A stretch of 64,000 nucleotides of DNA. Source: Rhodobacteraceae bacterium Araon29. Lineage in GTDB: Bacteria; Pseudomonadota; Alphaproteobacteria; Rhodobacterales; Rhodobacteraceae. The notes under the pieces were generated by a model. That model made no database searches. It saw nothing but the letters and a program-made list of their open reading frames with translations, and was not told where the DNA came from. The stretch covers positions 2,905,501 through 2,969,500 of the forward strand of contig CP046865.1 of NCBI GenBank assembly GCA_039640505.1, in the 5' to 3' direction. Below are positions 19,047 through 28,619 of this stretch, piece by piece (positions within the stretch are counted from its first letter, which is position 1; every line of letters begins with the position of its first letter). Both the position numbers and the translations under genes were made by a program.

Positions 19047-20435
19047 ATGGACGGCAACATTCGTGAAAACGACCTGTCAAAAATTGTCGATGCAGACCGA
19101 GATCATATTTGGCATCACCTCATTCAGCACAAGCCGTTTGAAACCAGCGAGCCAAGGATCATTGTCGAAGGCAAAGGGATGCGGGTTTGGGACCAGAACG
19201 GCAAAGAGCATCTTGATGGGGTGTCCGGCGGTGTATGGACGGTAAATGTTGGCTATGGCCGCGAAAGCATTGCCAATGCAGTGCGCGACCAGCTGATAAA
19301 GCTGAATTACTTTGCCGGCTCGGCCGGCTCAATCCCCGGCGCCACTTTTGCCGAGCAGCTGATTGATAAAATGCCGGGAATGCACCGGGTTTATTATTGC
19401 AATTCGGGCTCTGAGGCGAATGAGAAAGCCTTTAAAATGGTCCGCCAGATCGCCCATAAACGCTATGGCGGCAAGAAACATAAAATTCTGTATCGCGACC
19501 GCGATTATCACGGCACGACCATTGGCACTCTGTCCGCCGGTGGTCAGGATGAACGCAATGCGCAATACGGGCCATTTGCGCCCGGGTTTATCCGCGTGCC
19601 GCATTGTTTAGAATATCGTGCCCAATGGGATTTAACCGGCGAAGCCTACGGCAAACGCGCCGCCGATGCGATCGAAGAGGTGATCTTGGCCGAGGGCCCC
19701 GATACGGTCGGCGCGCTCTGCCTTGAGCCGGTGACGGCAGGCGGCGGTGTCATCACCCCGCCCGAAGGCTATTGGGACAGGGTGCAAGAAATTTGCAAGA
19801 AATATGATATCCTGCTGCATATAGACGAAGTGGTCTGCGGCGTTGGCCGCACGGGCACTTGGTTCGGCTACCAAAATTATGGCGTCAAGCCGGACATGGT
19901 CACCATGGCCAAAGGCGTGGCTTCGGGCTATGCGGCGATTGCCTGTCTGGTCACCACAAATGATGTTTTTGACATGTTCAAAGACGATGCCAGTGATCCA
20001 ATGAATTATTTCCGCGATATATCCACCTTTGGTGGCTGTACAGCGGGGCCGGCGGCAGCAATTGAAAATATGCGCATCATCCAAGACGAAGGCCTGTTGG
20101 AAAACACACTGGCTATGGGCGACCGGATGATCGAAAACCTCAATGAACTCGCTGAAAAGCACGCCATCATCGGACAAGTGCGTGGTAAGGGGCTGTTCTG
20201 CGGCGCCGAACTGGTCAGTAACCGCGCCAGCAAAGAGCCAGCGCCAGAAAAACAAGTTCAGGCTGTGGTCGCGGACTGTATGGCGCAAGGTGTGATCATC
20301 GGTGCCACCAACCGTTCTTTGCCGGGGCTCAACAACACCCTTTGCTTTAGTCCAGCGCTGATCTCGAGCGCGGATGACATTGATCAGATCACCGATGCCG
20401 TGGACCAGGCGCTTACGCGCGTCTTTGGCGGTTAA
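19047..20435 (+). CDS. tpa: Taurine-pyruvate aminotransferase
   Basis: 462-aa class III PLP-dependent aminotransferase. The PLP lysine is Lys289 in DMVTMAKGVASGY, the phosphate-binding stretch is CNSGSEANEKAFKM, and the PLP-ring Asp lies in LLHIDEVVCGVGRTG. It converts taurine plus pyruvate to sulfoacetaldehyde plus alanine in the cytoplasm. The start ATG 19047 has TTAAGGG upstream; the frame is open from 18966, but that start would sit in the operator region. Specificity for taurine rather than another omega-amino acid follows from tauR, xsc and tauABC around it. Confidence 0.92.
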   Translation: MDGNIRENDLSKIVDADRDHIWHHLIQHKPFETSEPRIIVEGKGMRVWDQNGKEHLDGVSGGVWTVNVGYGRESIANAVRDQLIKLNYFAGSAGSIPGATFAEQLIDKMPGMHRVYYCNSGSEANEKAFKMVRQIAHKRYGGKKHKILYRDRDYHGTTIGTLSAGGQDERNAQYGPFAPGFIRVPHCLEYRAQWDLTGEAYGKRAADAIEEVILAEGPDTVGALCLEPVTAGGGVITPPEGYWDRVQEICKKYDILLHIDEVVCGVGRTGTWFGYQNYGVKPDMVTMAKGVASGYAAIACLVTTNDVFDMFKDDASDPMNYFRDISTFGGCTAGPAAAIENMRIIQDEGLLENTLAMGDRMIENLNELAEKHAIIGQVRGKGLFCGAELVSNRASKEPAPEKQVQAVVADCMAQGVIIGATNRSLPGLNNTLCFSPALISSADDIDQITDAVDQALTRVFGG

Positions 20436-20497
20436 ACCGCTAACTTTTTGGCGTATCCTTCCACGCCAGAAAATAGTCCGGACTTTTTCGGATGATC

Positions 20498-20544
20498 AAA
20501 GCCTCCGGTTTGTTGTAATCACAAATCGGGGGCTTTAATTTTCC
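20498..20544 (+). terminator. Rho-independent terminator after tpa
   Basis: 16-bp stem (two G-U pairs) with a TGTAATC loop between AAAGCCTCCGGTTTGT and ACAAATCGGGGGCTTT, followed by AATTTTCC. It separates tpa from tauR, so tauR needs its own promoter in 20545-20626. Confidence 0.8.
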
Positions 20545-20626
20545 TCTAGAGTATCGGAACAACTGTGCGCGCTTTTTGGAATAATACCAGTTTGCCAAAC
20601 CTATAGAGCCAGTTTAAACTACCGGT

Positions 20627-22080
20627 ATGGCTATTCCCATAGAAACATTTTTCCTTGAAGCAAACGAGCTGGGCACGCTGCAGGCCCGCATTCAGCAGAT
20701 GATCGCAAACGGGATTCTATCTGGTAGGTTTCTGCAGGGCGAAAAGCTGCCCTCGACACGAAGGCTCGCCATGCACCTCGGGGTTAGTAGAATTACAGTA
20801 ACACTGGCCTACACAGAACTGCTGGCAAATGATTATCTGATTTCAAAAGGCCGCTCGGGCTATTTTGTATCGCCGAACGCACCGGAACCGCCAAAATTTG
20901 AACACCGCCCGCAAACCGAAGACCGCGTGGATTGGAGCCGCGCAATCGGGCAGCGGTTTTATGACGACAGTTGGCTCGACAAACCGGAAGATTGGGCGCA
21001 GTATAAATACCCATTTATCTATGGCCAAACTGACCCCACGCTGTTTGACCATGCCAATTGGCGACTGTGTGCTTTACAAGCATTAGGGGCTAAGGATTTT
21101 CCGGCGCTGACAGCTGATTATTTTGATCGCGATGACCCGCAACTGCTTGAATTTATTGCCCGCCACACATTGCCCCGACGTGGAATTATAGCAGGCACAG
21201 ATGAAATCTTGGTCACGCTTGGAGCGCAAAATGCACTTTGGCTGGCCACTCAGGTGCTGCTTACACAGCGGCGTACTGCGGTTATAGAAAACCCATGCTA
21301 TCCGGCGCTGCGCGGTATTTTGCACCAGTCCCGCTGCCATATTACAGCAATTGATGTAGATGATTTTGGCCTGCCGCCAGATGATATCCCCCCGAAAGCA
21401 ATGTTATTTTTGCCACCCCAAGCCACCAATGCCCAACCACGGCCACGATGCCCTTGGCTCGGCGCAAAGATCTGCTGGACCGCGCCCGTGAGTTGGACGC
21501 GCTGATTATCGAAGATGACTACGAGTTTGAGATGTCCTTTTTAAAACCGCCCTCGCCTGCGCTCAAATCGCTCGATCAGGACGGGCGAGTGATTTATGTT
21601 GGCTCGTTTTCAAAATCTTTATTCCCTGGTCTAAGGCTTGGCTATCTTGTCGGGTCGGCTCCCTTCATCCGAGAAGCCCGAGCGCTGCGCGCCAGCGTGC
21701 TGCGCCACCCCCCCGGTCATATTCAGCGTACGGCGGCCTATTTTTTGAGCCTTGGGCATTACAATTCCCTGATCAAACGGATGGGCAAAACCTACCAAAA
21801 GCGCAGCACCGTCATGGAGCAAGCAATCCAAAACTGCGGCTTGAAAATCGCCGGAAAAGGCTCACACGGCGGCTCATCATTTTGGATGCAAGCGCCCAAA
21901 GGCACAGATACAGCGGAGCTTGCGATTCGGCTGCGCGACGAGAGTATTCTAATAGAATCGGGCCAGAAATTTTTTGCCGGTGGAACTGCGCCCCACGAAT
22001 TTTACCGGCTGGCTTATTCTTCAATTCCCACTGATCGCATTGCCCAAGGTATTGAGAAAATAGCCGCAGCAATAGGTTGA
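20627..22080 (+). pseudogene. tauR: TauR, MocR-type regulator, frameshifted
   Basis: GntR/MocR regulator: N-terminal winged helix (GEKLPSTRRLAMHLGVSRITVTLAY) plus a class I aminotransferase-like domain with the PLP lysine region YVGSFSKSLFPGLRLGY. In related bacteria TauR activates taurine genes. The frame running from 20627 leaves the family sequence near 21410 and stops at 21505. The next frame resumes at once with ATPSHQCPTTATMPL and continues to 22080. The break maps to the T5 run 21407-21411, as a one-base loss or two-base gain. Everything else is intact, so a recent mutation or a sequencing error are both possible. Confidence 0.85.
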
Positions 22081-22081
22081 T

Positions 22082-22131
22082 CTGGCTATATGCTGACTTG
22101 CGATCTGGCCCTAACGGTGCACTGGTCTAGC
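22082..22131 (+). promoter_or_regulatory. Possible TauR operator upstream of xsc
   Basis: CTGGCTATAT (22082), CTGGCCCTAA (22105) and CTGGTCTAGC (22122). The first two are 23 bp apart, the same spacing as at tpa, and the second matches the CTGGACYTAA-type box at 9 of 10 positions. It ends 72 bp before the xsc start. Confidence 0.45.
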
Positions 22132-22203
22132 GCTTAGAAACTTATCAAAATAACAGCGCTACGGGAGCGTTGTCTGATTTGTGCTTTCAGGAGACCTCAG
22201 CCA

Positions 22204-23979
22204 ATGAAAATGACCACAGAAGAAGCCTTTATCAAAACTCTTCAAATGCATGGCATTGAACATGCCTTTGGAATTATCGGTTCCGCTTTTATGCCGATTT
22301 CCGATCTTTTCCCCCAAGCCGGCATTACATTTTGGGACTGTGCACATGAGGGCTCTGGCGGCATGATGGCCGATGGCTACACACGGGCCTCTGGTAAAAT
22401 GAGCATGATGATTGCCCAAAACGGCCCCGGCATTACCAATTTCGTCACCGCAGTAAAAACCGCATATTGGAACCACACGCCGCTGCTGTTGGTCACCCCG
22501 CAGGCGGCCAATAAAACCATTGGCCAGGGCGGCTTTCAAGAGGTCGAGCAGATGGCCCTTTTCAAAGATATGGTCGCCTATCAAGAAGAGGTACGCGATC
22601 CATCACGTGTGGCAGAAGTTCTCAACCGTGTGATCGCCAATGCAAAGCGCGCCTCGGCGCCGGCGCAAATTAACATGCCGCGTGATTACTGGACCCAAGT
22701 GATTGATATCGATCTGCCCGAAATGATCGACTACGAGCGGCCAGCCGGTGGTGACAGCGCGCTGCAACAGGCTGCCGACCTGCTCAGCAGCGCAAAAAAC
22801 CCCGTAATCCTAAACGGCGCAGGTGTTGTGCTGGCCGATGCCATTGGCGACACCATGAAACTGGCCGAGCGTCTGGATGCACCGGTCTGTGTTGGCTATC
22901 AACACAATGATGCCTTCCCCGGATCGCATCCACTTTTTGCCGGACCATTGGGCTATAATGGCTCAAAAGCCGGTATGGAGCTAATATCGAAAGCGGATGT
23001 GGTACTGTGTCTGGGCACAAGGCTTAATCCGTTTTCCACCCTGCCCGGTTACGGCATTGATTACTGGCCCAAAGAGGCCAAGATCATTCAGGTTGATATC
23101 AACCCCGACCGCATTGGGCTGACCAAAAAAGTATCAGTTGGGATCATTGGCGACGCCAAACATGTGGCGAATTCACTGCTTGAGCGCCTTTCAGACAGTG
23201 CAGGCGACAGCAGCCGCACCGAGCGCAAGGCCGCCATTGCCCAGACCAAATCACAATGGGCGCAGCAACTGTCCAGCATGGATCACGAAGATGATGATCC
23301 CGGCACCTCTTGGAATCAGCGGGCGCGGGACGATAAACCCGAGTGGATGAGCCCACGCATGGCCTGGCGCGCCATTCAAAGCGCTCTGCCCAAAGAGGCT
23401 ATTATCAGCTCGGACATTGGCAACAACTGTGCGATCGGCAATGCTTATCCTACTTTTGAGACAGGGCGCAAATATCTTGCTCCCGGGCTTTTTGGTCCCT
23501 GTGGCTATGGTTTGCCAGCCATCATCGGTGCCAAAATTGGCTGCCCTGATACGCCTGTTGTCGGCTTTGCCGGCGATGGTGCCTTCGGCATCGCCGTGAC
23601 AGAATTGACGGCCATTGGCCGCTCAGAATGGCCGCCCATCACCATGATCGTGTTCCGCAATTACCAATGGGGCGCCGAAAAGCGTAACTCAACGCTGTGG
23701 TATGATGATAATTTTGTGGGCACAGAGCTAGATACCCAAGTCTCTTATGCCGGTATTGCCAATGCCTGCGGGTTGCAAGGGGTGCAGGCACACACAATGG
23801 AAGAATTGCGCGACGCGCTGAACACAGCAATCACGGATCAGATGAAAAACGGTAAAACCACCTTGATTGAAGCCTTGATCAACCAAGAACTGGGCGAGCC
23901 GTTCCGCCGTGATGCGATGAAAAAGCCTGTTGCAGTGGCGGGCATTTCAGCATCCGACATGCGTGTGCAACAGGCCTGA
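22204..23979 (+). CDS. xsc: Sulfoacetaldehyde acetyltransferase
   Basis: 591-aa thiamine-diphosphate enzyme that turns sulfoacetaldehyde plus phosphate into acetyl phosphate plus sulfite. The N-terminal pyrimidine-binding domain carries the catalytic Glu in CAHEGSGGMMADGYTRASG. The C-terminal pyrophosphate domain has GDGAFGIAVTELTAIGRSE and the ThDP-binding Asn near FRNYQWGAEKRNS. Length is normal for Xsc. GGAG is upstream of the ATG. The pta gene begins 4 bp after the stop, so the pair is one transcript. Confidence 0.95.
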   Translation: MKMTTEEAFIKTLQMHGIEHAFGIIGSAFMPISDLFPQAGITFWDCAHEGSGGMMADGYTRASGKMSMMIAQNGPGITNFVTAVKTAYWNHTPLLLVTPQAANKTIGQGGFQEVEQMALFKDMVAYQEEVRDPSRVAEVLNRVIANAKRASAPAQINMPRDYWTQVIDIDLPEMIDYERPAGGDSALQQAADLLSSAKNPVILNGAGVVLADAIGDTMKLAERLDAPVCVGYQHNDAFPGSHPLFAGPLGYNGSKAGMELISKADVVLCLGTRLNPFSTLPGYGIDYWPKEAKIIQVDINPDRIGLTKKVSVGIIGDAKHVANSLLERLSDSAGDSSRTERKAAIAQTKSQWAQQLSSMDHEDDDPGTSWNQRARDDKPEWMSPRMAWRAIQSALPKEAIISSDIGNNCAIGNAYPTFETGRKYLAPGLFGPCGYGLPAIIGAKIGCPDTPVVGFAGDGAFGIAVTELTAIGRSEWPPITMIVFRNYQWGAEKRNSTLWYDDNFVGTELDTQVSYAGIANACGLQGVQAHTMEELRDALNTAITDQMKNGKTTLIEALINQELGEPFRRDAMKKPVAVAGISASDMRVQQA

Positions 23980-23983
23980 TAAA

Positions 23984-25009
23984 ATGGGCACAGCAGACAT
24001 TAGTGGGTCTCTGCCTGCGGCTTCGGCCGCAGCGCAGGTGGTCAAGCTAGCTTCTGCTGCGCGCCCAATTATTGCCCTGAGCGAAGGCACAGACCCCCGC
24101 GTGGTTGCCGGCGCGGTTGCGGCTCAAAGCGCCGGAATAGCCGATATCGTTCTCATTGGTCCCCGCTCTGATGTGCACCGCGTCCTGTCTGCGGCGGGCG
24201 GCCAGGAAAGTGATAGCATGGCGATCCATGATCCAGTGGGATCTGAGCAAAAAGCCGAACTGGCCAAGACGTTTTACCAATTGCGCAAACATAAGGGCAT
24301 GACGCCTGAGGTAGCCACCAAGGCGGTGCAAGATCCTTTGATCTATGCAGCGCTATTGGTACATCTTGGGCAGGCCCATGGCACGGTGGGCGGCGCGGTT
24401 GCAACCACATCCAATGTGGTGCGCGCGGCGCTTCAAGTCATCGGAAAAGCCCAAAATGCCGCGATGGTTTCAAGCTGTTTTTTAATGTTTCCACCGCACA
24501 GCTATCCCATGGTGTATTCAGATTGCGGCCTAGTGATTGACCCTGATGCACATGAGCTTGCCGAGATTGCCATAATGGCCGCACAGTCCTGCCGTGATCT
24601 GCTTGGCGATACTCCAAAGGTGGCGATGCTGTCCTTTTCTACTAAGGGCAGCGCGGCGCATAAATCTGTTAGCAAAGTGCAGCAGGCAACCGAGATGGTT
24701 CAAGCCGCGCAGCCCTCTTTAAAAGTTGATGGGGAGCTCCAATTTGATGCGGCTTTCGACGCAGACGTCGGGGCGGCCAAAGCAGCCGGCTCAGCCGTTG
24801 CAGGACGCGCCAATGTGATGGTCTTTCCAAACTTGGACGCCGGAAATATCGGCTATAAAATCACCCAGCGGCTGGGCGGCGCAACCGCCATTGGCCCGAT
24901 TTTGCAAGGGCTGGCGAAACCGGCCAATGATCTGTCACGCGGCTGCACCGGCGAGGATGTGACGCAAATGATTGCGGTGACTGTATTGCAGCATCTGGGA
25001 TCGCTATAA
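23984..25009 (+). CDS. pta: Phosphate acetyltransferase
   Basis: 341-aa Pta of the short PTA_PTB type. It converts the acetyl phosphate made by Xsc to acetyl-CoA, linking taurine carbon to central metabolism. Family features are ALSEGTDPRVVAGA, VVGGAVATTSNVVRAALQVIG, MVYSDCGLVIDPDAHELAEIA, MLSFSTKGSA and FPNLDAGNIGYKITQRLGGA. ATG 23984 follows the xsc stop by 4 bp; the frame is open further upstream only inside xsc. No acetate kinase gene is nearby. Confidence 0.93.
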   Translation: MGTADISGSLPAASAAAQVVKLASAARPIIALSEGTDPRVVAGAVAAQSAGIADIVLIGPRSDVHRVLSAAGGQESDSMAIHDPVGSEQKAELAKTFYQLRKHKGMTPEVATKAVQDPLIYAALLVHLGQAHGTVGGAVATTSNVVRAALQVIGKAQNAAMVSSCFLMFPPHSYPMVYSDCGLVIDPDAHELAEIAIMAAQSCRDLLGDTPKVAMLSFSTKGSAAHKSVSKVQQATEMVQAAQPSLKVDGELQFDAAFDADVGAAKAAGSAVAGRANVMVFPNLDAGNIGYKITQRLGGATAIGPILQGLAKPANDLSRGCTGEDVTQMIAVTVLQHLGSL

Positions 25010-25034
25010 TGGCCTATTGCCCCAGTTCAATCCG

Positions 25035-25784
25035 ATGAGCACTTTGCTTAATCTGCCAGACCATCAATTCTGGCTTGTCATCCTGATTTGCTTATTGGCC
25101 GGGATTGTGCGCGGGTTTTCCGGATTTGCGCTCTCGGCGCTGGTGATGGCATCTGCGGCGCTGATTATTCCACCCATCGAGCTTATACCTGTGTGCTGGT
25201 GGCTTGAGCTATGCGCTGGATTGATGATGATCCGCGGCGGCTGGAAAGAAGCAGATCGGCGCTTGGCGATCACGCTTGTTGTTGGCTCCAGCCTTGGGAT
25301 GCCGCTCGGGCTTTATCTGACCACCCAAGTATCGGTTCCACTTTCTCAGACCCTTGCGCTAGGCTGTATCGCTACTTTGGCAGCCTTACTTTTAGGTAAG
25401 ATAAAGCTTGATTTTCTGGCCAATCCAAAAGGGCACTTGGGGGTTGGCGTGTGCGCTGGTATCGCCACCGGACTGGCCAGTGTTGGCGGTATGGTGGTTG
25501 CGCTATTTGTGCTGGTCAGCAATGTACCCGCGCGGCAAATGCGCGCGACATTAGTGGTTTTTCTTCTTTTGTCCGGGGTCTTATCTCTTATCATATTGAT
25601 TGCTTTTGGCGTGATGGATGAACGCGCTGCCCTACGCGGCGTCATTCTATCTATTCCCGCCACATTGGGGGTGTATTTGGGAACAAAATTCTTTATCCCA
25701 AGGCTGGAACCCTTCTACCGTCCCTTTTGCCTTCTGCTTTTGATTGGCTTGGCATTAATGGGACTTATACGAATTGGACTATAG
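25035..25784 (+). CDS. TauE/SafE family sulfite or sulfonate exporter
   Basis: 249-aa membrane protein with about seven or eight hydrophobic segments and the duplicated TauE/SafE pattern: GFSGFALSALVMASA in the first half, ATGLASVGGMVVALF in the second. Set between pta and soeA, it probably exports sulfite released by Xsc when oxidation is saturated. An in-frame TTG at 25017 is an alternative start. Direction and substrate are inferred from context and family. Confidence 0.8.
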   Translation: MSTLLNLPDHQFWLVILICLLAGIVRGFSGFALSALVMASAALIIPPIELIPVCWWLELCAGLMMIRGGWKEADRRLAITLVVGSSLGMPLGLYLTTQVSVPLSQTLALGCIATLAALLLGKIKLDFLANPKGHLGVGVCAGIATGLASVGGMVVALFVLVSNVPARQMRATLVVFLLLSGVLSLIILIAFGVMDERAALRGVILSIPATLGVYLGTKFFIPRLEPFYRPFCLLLLIGLALMGLIRIGL

Positions 25785-25814
25785 ATCCAGAAAGGACCGT
25801 GGGGGCTTAAACCG

Positions 25815-28619
25815 ATGAAATCACAGCCATCTTTAGACACCTCTCCAAAAGTGTCAGACGAGATACGCAAAACAACCTGTTATATGTGCGCCTGCCGGTG
25901 CGGCATAAATGTCCATATGAAAGAAGGACAAGTTGCCTATATCGAAGGCAACCGCGATCACCCGGTCAATCAAGGTGTTCTTTGCGCCAAAGGCAGCGCC
26001 GGCATCATGCAGGTCAATGCCCCCTCGCGGCTGCGCGCACCGCTCAAACGGGTGGGGCCTCGCGGCTCGGGCCAGTTTAAAGAAATCAGCTGGGATGAAG
26101 CGCTTGATATGGCTGTCGGCTTGCTAAGACCGGTGCGTGAGGAAAATCCCGAAAAGCTGGCGTTCTTTACAGGCCGTGATCAGTCACAGTCCTTTACCAG
26201 TTTCTGGGCGCAGAATTTTGGCACCCCGAATTATGCCGCACATGGCGGATTTTGTAGCGTGAATATGGCCGCTGCGGGCATTTACACAATGGGCGGGGCG
26301 TTTTGGGAATTTGGCCAGCCCGACTGGGATCACACCAAGCTGTTCATGCTGTTTGGCGTGGCAGAAGATCACGACAGTAATCCGATTAAAATGGGCATCG
26401 GTAAAATAAAAGCCCGCGGCGCAAAGGTGATCGGCGTTAATCCCATTCGCTCAGGGTATAATGCGGTGGCCGACGATTGGATAGGGATTACCCCGGGCAC
26501 CGATGGGCTGTTTATTCTGGCGCTGGTGCATGAGCTGCTGAAAGCTGGTAAAATTGATCTAGACTATCTGGCTCAATACACCAATGCACCCGTTTTAGTG
26601 GATGCAGAAACCGGTTTGTTGCTGCGTGACGGCGATGGCAAACAGCTGGTAGTTGACCGCGTGACCGGCGCGTTGACGGCCTTCGACCAAAAAGGCGTTC
26701 GCCCTGACCTTCGGGGCACGCATAGTGATGGCGCATTGACCCATCGCAGCGTCTTTCAACATATGATAGAGCGCTATCTCGACCCTGAATATGCCCCCGA
26801 AGCGGTTAGTGAAAAGACCGGCATTTCTGCTGGCAAAATCCGCGCGATTGCGGCCGAGCTTGCCCGTGTGGCCTTTGACGAAGCCTTTGAGCTGGATCAG
26901 CCCTGGACAGATTTTCGCGGTGAGCGGCATGAAAAAATGGTCGGCCGTCCGGTCAGCTTTCATTCCATGCGCGGCATCTCGGCCCATTCCAACGGGTTTC
27001 AAACCTGCCGCGCCCTGCATATTCTGCAAATTATACTTGGTACGGTCGAAGTGCCCGGCGGCTTTCGCTTTAAGCCGCCCTATCCCAAGCCATCAGAGAT
27101 CCATCCAAAGCCGCATTGCAAAGTAACCCCGGGGGCCCCGCTGGATGGCCCGCATTTAGGCTTTGTGCACGGACCCGAAGATCTGGCGCTGAAAGACGAT
27201 GGCAGCCCGGCCCGCATTGATAAAGCGTTCACCTGGGAAAACCCCATGTCGGCCCATGGGCTGATGCATATGGTGATCTCAAACGCACATGCCGGTGATC
27301 CCTATAAAATCGACACGCTGTTCATGTATATGGCCAATATGTCATGGAACAGCTCGATGAACACCAGCGGCGTGATCGAGATGCTCACCGATACGGATGA
27401 TAGCGGCAATTATGTGATCCCGAACATCATCTATTCGGATGCCTACTCGTCCGAAATGGTGGCCTATGCGGATCTGGTTCTGCCTGACACCACCTATCTT
27501 GAACGGCATGATTGTATCAGCCTGCTCGACCGGCCGATTTGCGAAGCTGATGCGGCCGCCGACGCCATCCGCTGGCCGGTGGTCGAGCCGGACCGCGATG
27601 TGCGCGGCTTTCAGTCGGTGCTATGCGATCTTGGAGCGCGGCTAAATTTGCCCGGCTTTGTGAATGAAGACGGCAGCCAGAAATATGATGATTATGCCGA
27701 TTATATCGTGAACCATATCCGCAAACCCGGCATCGGGCCACTGGCCGGATTTCGTGGCAATGGCAATAAAGCAGGGCGCGGGGATGTGAACCCTGATCAG
27801 CTTGATCGCTATATCCAAAATGGCGGGTTTTTTGTGGAACATATTCCAGCAGGGGCAAACTATTATAAACCCTGGAATATGGATTATCAAAACTGGGCCG
27901 TGGGCATGGGCCTTTATGACAGCCCGCAGCCCTATCTGTTTCAGCTTTATGTGGAACCGATGCGCAAATTCCAACGCGCTGCAGAAGGCCATGGCGACCG
28001 TCAGCCGCCCGATCATCTGCGCGCGCGCATCAAATCAACCCTTGACCCATTGCCGATCTGGTACCCGCCGTTTGAAGACAGTCATGTTGACCCCGATGAA
28101 TACCCTGTTCATGCGCTGACCCAGCGGCCAATGGCCATGTACCACAGCTGGGGCACGCAAAATGCATGGCTGCGCCAAATCCATGGGGTAAACCCGCTTT
28201 ATCTGCCCACCAAACTGATGCGCGCACATGATTTGCGCGATGGCGATTGGGCCAAAGTCAGCTCGGCGCATGGGGATATCACTGTGCCGGTGATGGAAAT
28301 GGCCGCTCTAAATGAAAATACCGTCTGGACATGGAACGCCATTGGCAAACGCAAAGGCGCGTGGGCGCTTGATGAAAAAGCCCCCGAGGCGACCAAAGGC
28401 TTTTTGCTCAACCATCTGATCCATGAGCTGTTGCCGGCCAAAGGCGACGGTTTGCGCTGGGCAAACTCAGATCCCATCACCGGTCAGGCCGCGTGGTTTG
28501 ACCTAAGGGTCAAGATTGAAAAATCCACTGCACCGCCGGAAAGCCAACCAAGCTTTGACGCTCTTATATCCCCTGTCGGGCAAGGCCCAGAAACATTAAG
28601 GTGGAAGGTAGGCAAATGA
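25815..28619 (+). CDS. soeA: Sulfite dehydrogenase (quinone) molybdopterin subunit SoeA
   Basis: 934-aa molybdopterin oxidoreductase. An N-terminal [4Fe-4S] site has Cys22-x2-Cys25-x3-Cys29-x27-Cys57. Cys147 in HGGFCSVNM is a candidate molybdenum ligand (inference). The C-terminal molydopterin-dinucleotide-binding domain carries LRDGDWAKVSSAHGDI. No Tat signal is present, so the enzyme faces the cytoplasm, as known for SoeABC. Next to xsc it oxidises the sulfite released from taurine to sulfate and passes electrons to quinone through SoeB and SoeC. A polysulfide or thiosulfate reductase of the same family is less likely in this context. Confidence 0.88.
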   Translation: MKSQPSLDTSPKVSDEIRKTTCYMCACRCGINVHMKEGQVAYIEGNRDHPVNQGVLCAKGSAGIMQVNAPSRLRAPLKRVGPRGSGQFKEISWDEALDMAVGLLRPVREENPEKLAFFTGRDQSQSFTSFWAQNFGTPNYAAHGGFCSVNMAAAGIYTMGGAFWEFGQPDWDHTKLFMLFGVAEDHDSNPIKMGIGKIKARGAKVIGVNPIRSGYNAVADDWIGITPGTDGLFILALVHELLKAGKIDLDYLAQYTNAPVLVDAETGLLLRDGDGKQLVVDRVTGALTAFDQKGVRPDLRGTHSDGALTHRSVFQHMIERYLDPEYAPEAVSEKTGISAGKIRAIAAELARVAFDEAFELDQPWTDFRGERHEKMVGRPVSFHSMRGISAHSNGFQTCRALHILQIILGTVEVPGGFRFKPPYPKPSEIHPKPHCKVTPGAPLDGPHLGFVHGPEDLALKDDGSPARIDKAFTWENPMSAHGLMHMVISNAHAGDPYKIDTLFMYMANMSWNSSMNTSGVIEMLTDTDDSGNYVIPNIIYSDAYSSEMVAYADLVLPDTTYLERHDCISLLDRPICEADAAADAIRWPVVEPDRDVRGFQSVLCDLGARLNLPGFVNEDGSQKYDDYADYIVNHIRKPGIGPLAGFRGNGNKAGRGDVNPDQLDRYIQNGGFFVEHIPAGANYYKPWNMDYQNWAVGMGLYDSPQPYLFQLYVEPMRKFQRAAEGHGDRQPPDHLRARIKSTLDPLPIWYPPFEDSHVDPDEYPVHALTQRPMAMYHSWGTQNAWLRQIHGVNPLYLPTKLMRAHDLRDGDWAKVSSAHGDITVPVMEMAALNENTVWTWNAIGKRKGAWALDEKAPEATKGFLLNHLIHELLPAKGDGLRWANSDPITGQAAWFDLRVKIEKSTAPPESQPSFDALISPVGQGPETLRWKVGK

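Noticed and set aside
19632-20288. 218-aa minus-strand open frame
   Set aside because: Shadow of tpa, which has all aminotransferase motifs on the plus strand.
21401-21415. Programmed -1 frameshift in tauR
   Set aside because: The zero-frame heptamer is A-TTT-TTG, which is not a canonical slippery site, and there is no obvious downstream stem or upstream Shine-Dalgarno stimulator; mutation or sequencing error is simpler.
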